Origin: CAYFVR01 sp964346545 | Lineage (GTDB): Bacteria; Desulfobacterota; Desulfobacteria; Desulfobacterales; Desulfococcaceae | Assembly (NCBI GenBank): GCA_964346545.1 | Contig: CAYFVR010000213.1 | Location: forward strand, 1 to 8,406 | Reading direction: 5' to 3' | DNA: 8,406 nucleotides | In this document: piece by piece, positions 6,682 to 8,406 of the stretch | Layout: each line of letters opens with the position of its first letter | Position numbering within the stretch: position 1 is the first letter of the stretch | Translations under genes and position numbers: made by a program | Notes under the pieces: generated by a model | What the model was told of the DNA's origin: nothing | The model's database searches: none | The model's input: only the letters and a program-made list of their open reading frames with translations

Positions 6682-8049
6682 ATGGACCAATCCGAACGGG
6701 AAATCCTCCGGAAAATCTACCACGCCGGCGTCGGGGCGGTGGAACCCGAACGCCTGGTGAAGGAGGCGCTGTCCCTTTCCGGGGATCGCCTCGCCGTGCG
6801 GGGCGGCGGCGAGCCGGTGGACATCGACCTTCCCCAATTCGATCGGTTGCTGGTCATCGGCGGGGGAAAGGCCACGGGGCGGATGGCGGCCGCGGCCGAG
6901 GCCATCCTGGGGGACCGGATTTCGGATGGCGTCATCGCGGTCAAATTCCCGGAGGAAGGGGAATCGCTTCGACGGATTCGCGTGAAGGTGGGCGGCCATC
7001 CGGTGCCCGACGCGGGCAGCGTGGAAGCGGCCGAAGCGATTTTAGAACTGGCCCGGTCGGCGGACGCCCGGACCCTGGTGCTCAATCTGGTTTCCGGCGG
7101 CGGATCGGCCTTGCTGGCCGGGCCCTGGCGGGACGAAACCGGCGCGGAAACCTCCCTGGCCGACAAACGGGAAACCACCCGGCTCCTGCTGGGCTGCGGC
7201 GCGGCCATCGGGGAAATCAATTGCGTCCGCAAACATTTATCCGGAATCAAGGGCGGACGGCTGGCCGGGTTGCTCGCCCCCGCGACGGTGGTGTCGCTGA
7301 TCCTCTCGGACGTGGTGGGCGACCGGCTGGACGTCATCTCCTCCGGCCCCACGGCCCCCGATCCCACCGCCTTTTCGGATATGGCGGAGATTCTGGATCG
7401 GTACGGGATTCGGGAGCGGGTTCCGGTTTCGGTGCGGAGGGTTTTGGAACGGGGGCTGGCGGGCGAAATCCCCGAAACGCCCGGGCCGGACGCTCCCATC
7501 TTCAAACAGGTTCACAACCGGGTGATCGGAACCAATTTCCGGGCGGTGACCGCGGCGAAGGCCCGGGCGGAAAAACTGGGATTCCCGACGCTGGCGCTGA
7601 CCAGCCGGGTGACCGGCGAGGCCCGAGAGGCGGCCCGCTTTCTGTGGGGAATCGCGGCGGACGCGGCAACCCAAGGCGCCCCCCTTTCCACGCCCTGCTG
7701 CATTTTGGCCGGCGGCGAAACCACGGTGACCCTGCGCGGAGAAGGGAAGGGCGGCCGGAACCAGGAAACCGCGTTGGCGTTTCTGGCGGAAATGGCGGGA
7801 GAGCCCGAAATCGCGCGAAAAATCCATTTCCTGAGCGGCGCGACCGACGGCGACGACGGCCCCACCGACGCCGCCGGAGCGTTCGCCGACTTCGAGGCGC
7901 TTTCCCGGGCGCGGGAGAGAGGTCTTTCCATCGGCGATTTCCTGAACCGAAACGACGCCTACCATTTTTTCCAACAAACCGACGCGCTTTTTAAGCCCGG
8001 CCCCACCGGCACCAACGTCTGCGATTTGATGATTCTGCTGGTTCGATGA
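6682..8049 (+). CDS. Glycerate 2-kinase, type II (DUF4147/MOFRL family)
   Basis: This 455-residue cytosolic enzyme should phosphorylate D-glycerate to 2-phosphoglycerate with ATP, linking glycerate (from serine, glyoxylate or tartronate routes) to glycolysis. The N-terminal DUF4147 domain shows VIGGGKATGRMA at 58-69 with K63, corresponding to the proposed catalytic lysine of the Thermotoga enzyme, VSGGGSALL at 137-145, and ISSGPTAPDPT at 219-229. The C-terminal MOFRL domain shows LAGGETTVTLRGEGKGGRNQ at 342-361 with R359 as the expected catalytic arginine, GATDGDDGPTDAAGA at 386-400 and GPTGTNVCDL at 440-449. Length and motifs are complete. The ATG at 6682 has GAGGA 9 bases upstream, partly made by a repeat unit. 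It follows the phosphatase on the same strand after a 265-bp repeat-rich gap. No promoter of its own was found. Confidence 0.95.
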   Translation: MDQSEREILRKIYHAGVGAVEPERLVKEALSLSGDRLAVRGGGEPVDIDLPQFDRLLVIGGGKATGRMAAAAEAILGDRISDGVIAVKFPEEGESLRRIRVKVGGHPVPDAGSVEAAEAILELARSADARTLVLNLVSGGGSALLAGPWRDETGAETSLADKRETTRLLLGCGAAIGEINCVRKHLSGIKGGRLAGLLAPATVVSLILSDVVGDRLDVISSGPTAPDPTAFSDMAEILDRYGIRERVPVSVRRVLERGLAGEIPETPGPDAPIFKQVHNRVIGTNFRAVTAAKARAEKLGFPTLALTSRVTGEAREAARFLWGIAADAATQGAPLSTPCCILAGGETTVTLRGEGKGGRNQETALAFLAEMAGEPEIARKIHFLSGATDGDDGPTDAAGAFADFEALSRARERGLSIGDFLNRNDAYHFFQQTDALFKPGPTGTNVCDLMILLVR

Positions 8050-8128
8050 GGTTGCGGCCGGAAGTCCAAGAAGGTAGGATGTGCAAATGAAAGCCGATCT
8101 TCGGGCCGTCACGAGAGGAACCAAGGAT

Positions 8129-8406
8129 ATGCAATCTCTCCAAAACCACCAAAAAGACATCGCGAAATTATGCCGCCGGTTCGGCGTTGAAAGGCTTGGA
8201 CTGTTCGGCTCCGCCATCCGGTCCGAATATTTCCAGGAGCCGAACGATCTCGATTTTCTGGTCGTTTTCCAAAAAGATTATCCTGGACTTCTGTTTGACC
8301 GTTATTTTGGCCTGAAGGAAAGCCTGGAGGCGCTTTTCCAAAAACCGGTGGATATCGTGGAGGAGGGGGCGATTCGGAATCCCTTCTTCCGGGAAGAGGT
8401 TGAGGC
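8129..8406 (+). CDS. mntA: MntA-like minimal nucleotidyltransferase antitoxin (partial, 3' end off window)
   Basis: The visible 92 residues form an MNT-type nucleotidyltransferase domain: LFGSAIRSEY at 25-34 with the G27-S28 motif, DLDF at 40-43 giving D40 and D42, and the third acidic residue D75 in KPVDIVEE. The ending (AIRNPFFREEVE) matches the usual tail of the family, so only a few residues are likely missing. In characterised HepT-MntA systems MntA adds AMP to the HEPN-domain RNase HepT and blocks it; a hepT gene is expected just past the window but cannot be seen. Two in-frame starts are possible: ATG 8129 (AGAGGA 9 bases upstream, family-like N-terminus MQSLQNHQKDIAKLC) and ATG 8087 (AGGA 7 bases upstream), which would add 14 residues. 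GC is about 52%, well below the neighbouring kinase gene. Confidence 0.85.
   Translation, partial: MQSLQNHQKDIAKLCRRFGVERLGLFGSAIRSEYFQEPNDLDFLVVFQKDYPGLLFDRYFGLKESLEALFQKPVDIVEEGAIRNPFFREEVE

Noticed and set aside
4956..6683. 575-codon open frame on the minus strand opposite the phosphatase gene
   Set aside because: It is low-complexity, rich in Gly, Gln, His and Pro, has no family motifs, and is the antisense shadow of a clearly conserved HAMP-PP2C gene in high-GC DNA.
6582..7994. 470-codon plus-strand frame overlapping the glycerate kinase
   Set aside because: It is a Gly/Arg-rich frame-shifted shadow of the kinase gene with no recognisable domain.

Overview
The window is GC-rich bacterial DNA; line counts give about 65-78% GC in two lines of the core genes and 52-56% at both ends. 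Gene density, strong Shine-Dalgarno sites and the gene families present (stand-alone NFU domain protein, DUF2065, QueA, Tgt, MOFRL-type glycerate kinase, RsbU/SpoIIE-type phosphatase, toxin-antitoxin genes) fit a Gram-negative bacterium. A member of the Desulfobacterota (old Deltaproteobacteria) is my best guess, but no marker here proves it.

Left end (1-487, minus strand): two small antitoxin-like genes lie in tandem. The outer one runs off the window. Their partner toxin, if there is one, is not visible. Next (528-1945, minus) is a two-gene unit, an NFU-type Fe-S cluster protein followed 11 bp later by a class I PLP-dependent aminotransferase. The 262-bp gap upstream of it carries a perfect 26-bp inverted repeat and candidate promoter elements.

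Centre (2208-4804, minus): a queuosine tRNA-modification cluster reads DUF2065 small membrane protein, queA, tgt, behind a very good sigma70-type promoter. Tgt inserts preQ1 at the wobble position of GUN-anticodon tRNAs, and QueA then adds the epoxycyclopentanediol group from S-adenosylmethionine. DUF2065 overlaps queA by 17 bp.

Right half (4884-8049, plus): a membrane-anchored HAMP-PP2C phosphatase comes first. Its first transmembrane segment is cut off from the rest by an in-frame TGA, which sits exactly in the 3' arm of a small terminator-like hairpin. A 265-bp repeat-rich gap follows, then a complete type II glycerate 2-kinase. The right edge (8087 or 8129 onward, plus) holds a nearly complete MntA-type minimal nucleotidyltransferase antitoxin.

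Three of the intergenic gaps contain a short dispersed motif, GTAGGGGC, next to small GC-rich palindromes (seven copies found). This looks like a REP-like interspersed repeat family. No complete new multi-gene system is evident. The best leads are the TGA/hairpin at the start of the phosphatase gene, the repeat family, and the antitoxin genes that bracket a housekeeping core.
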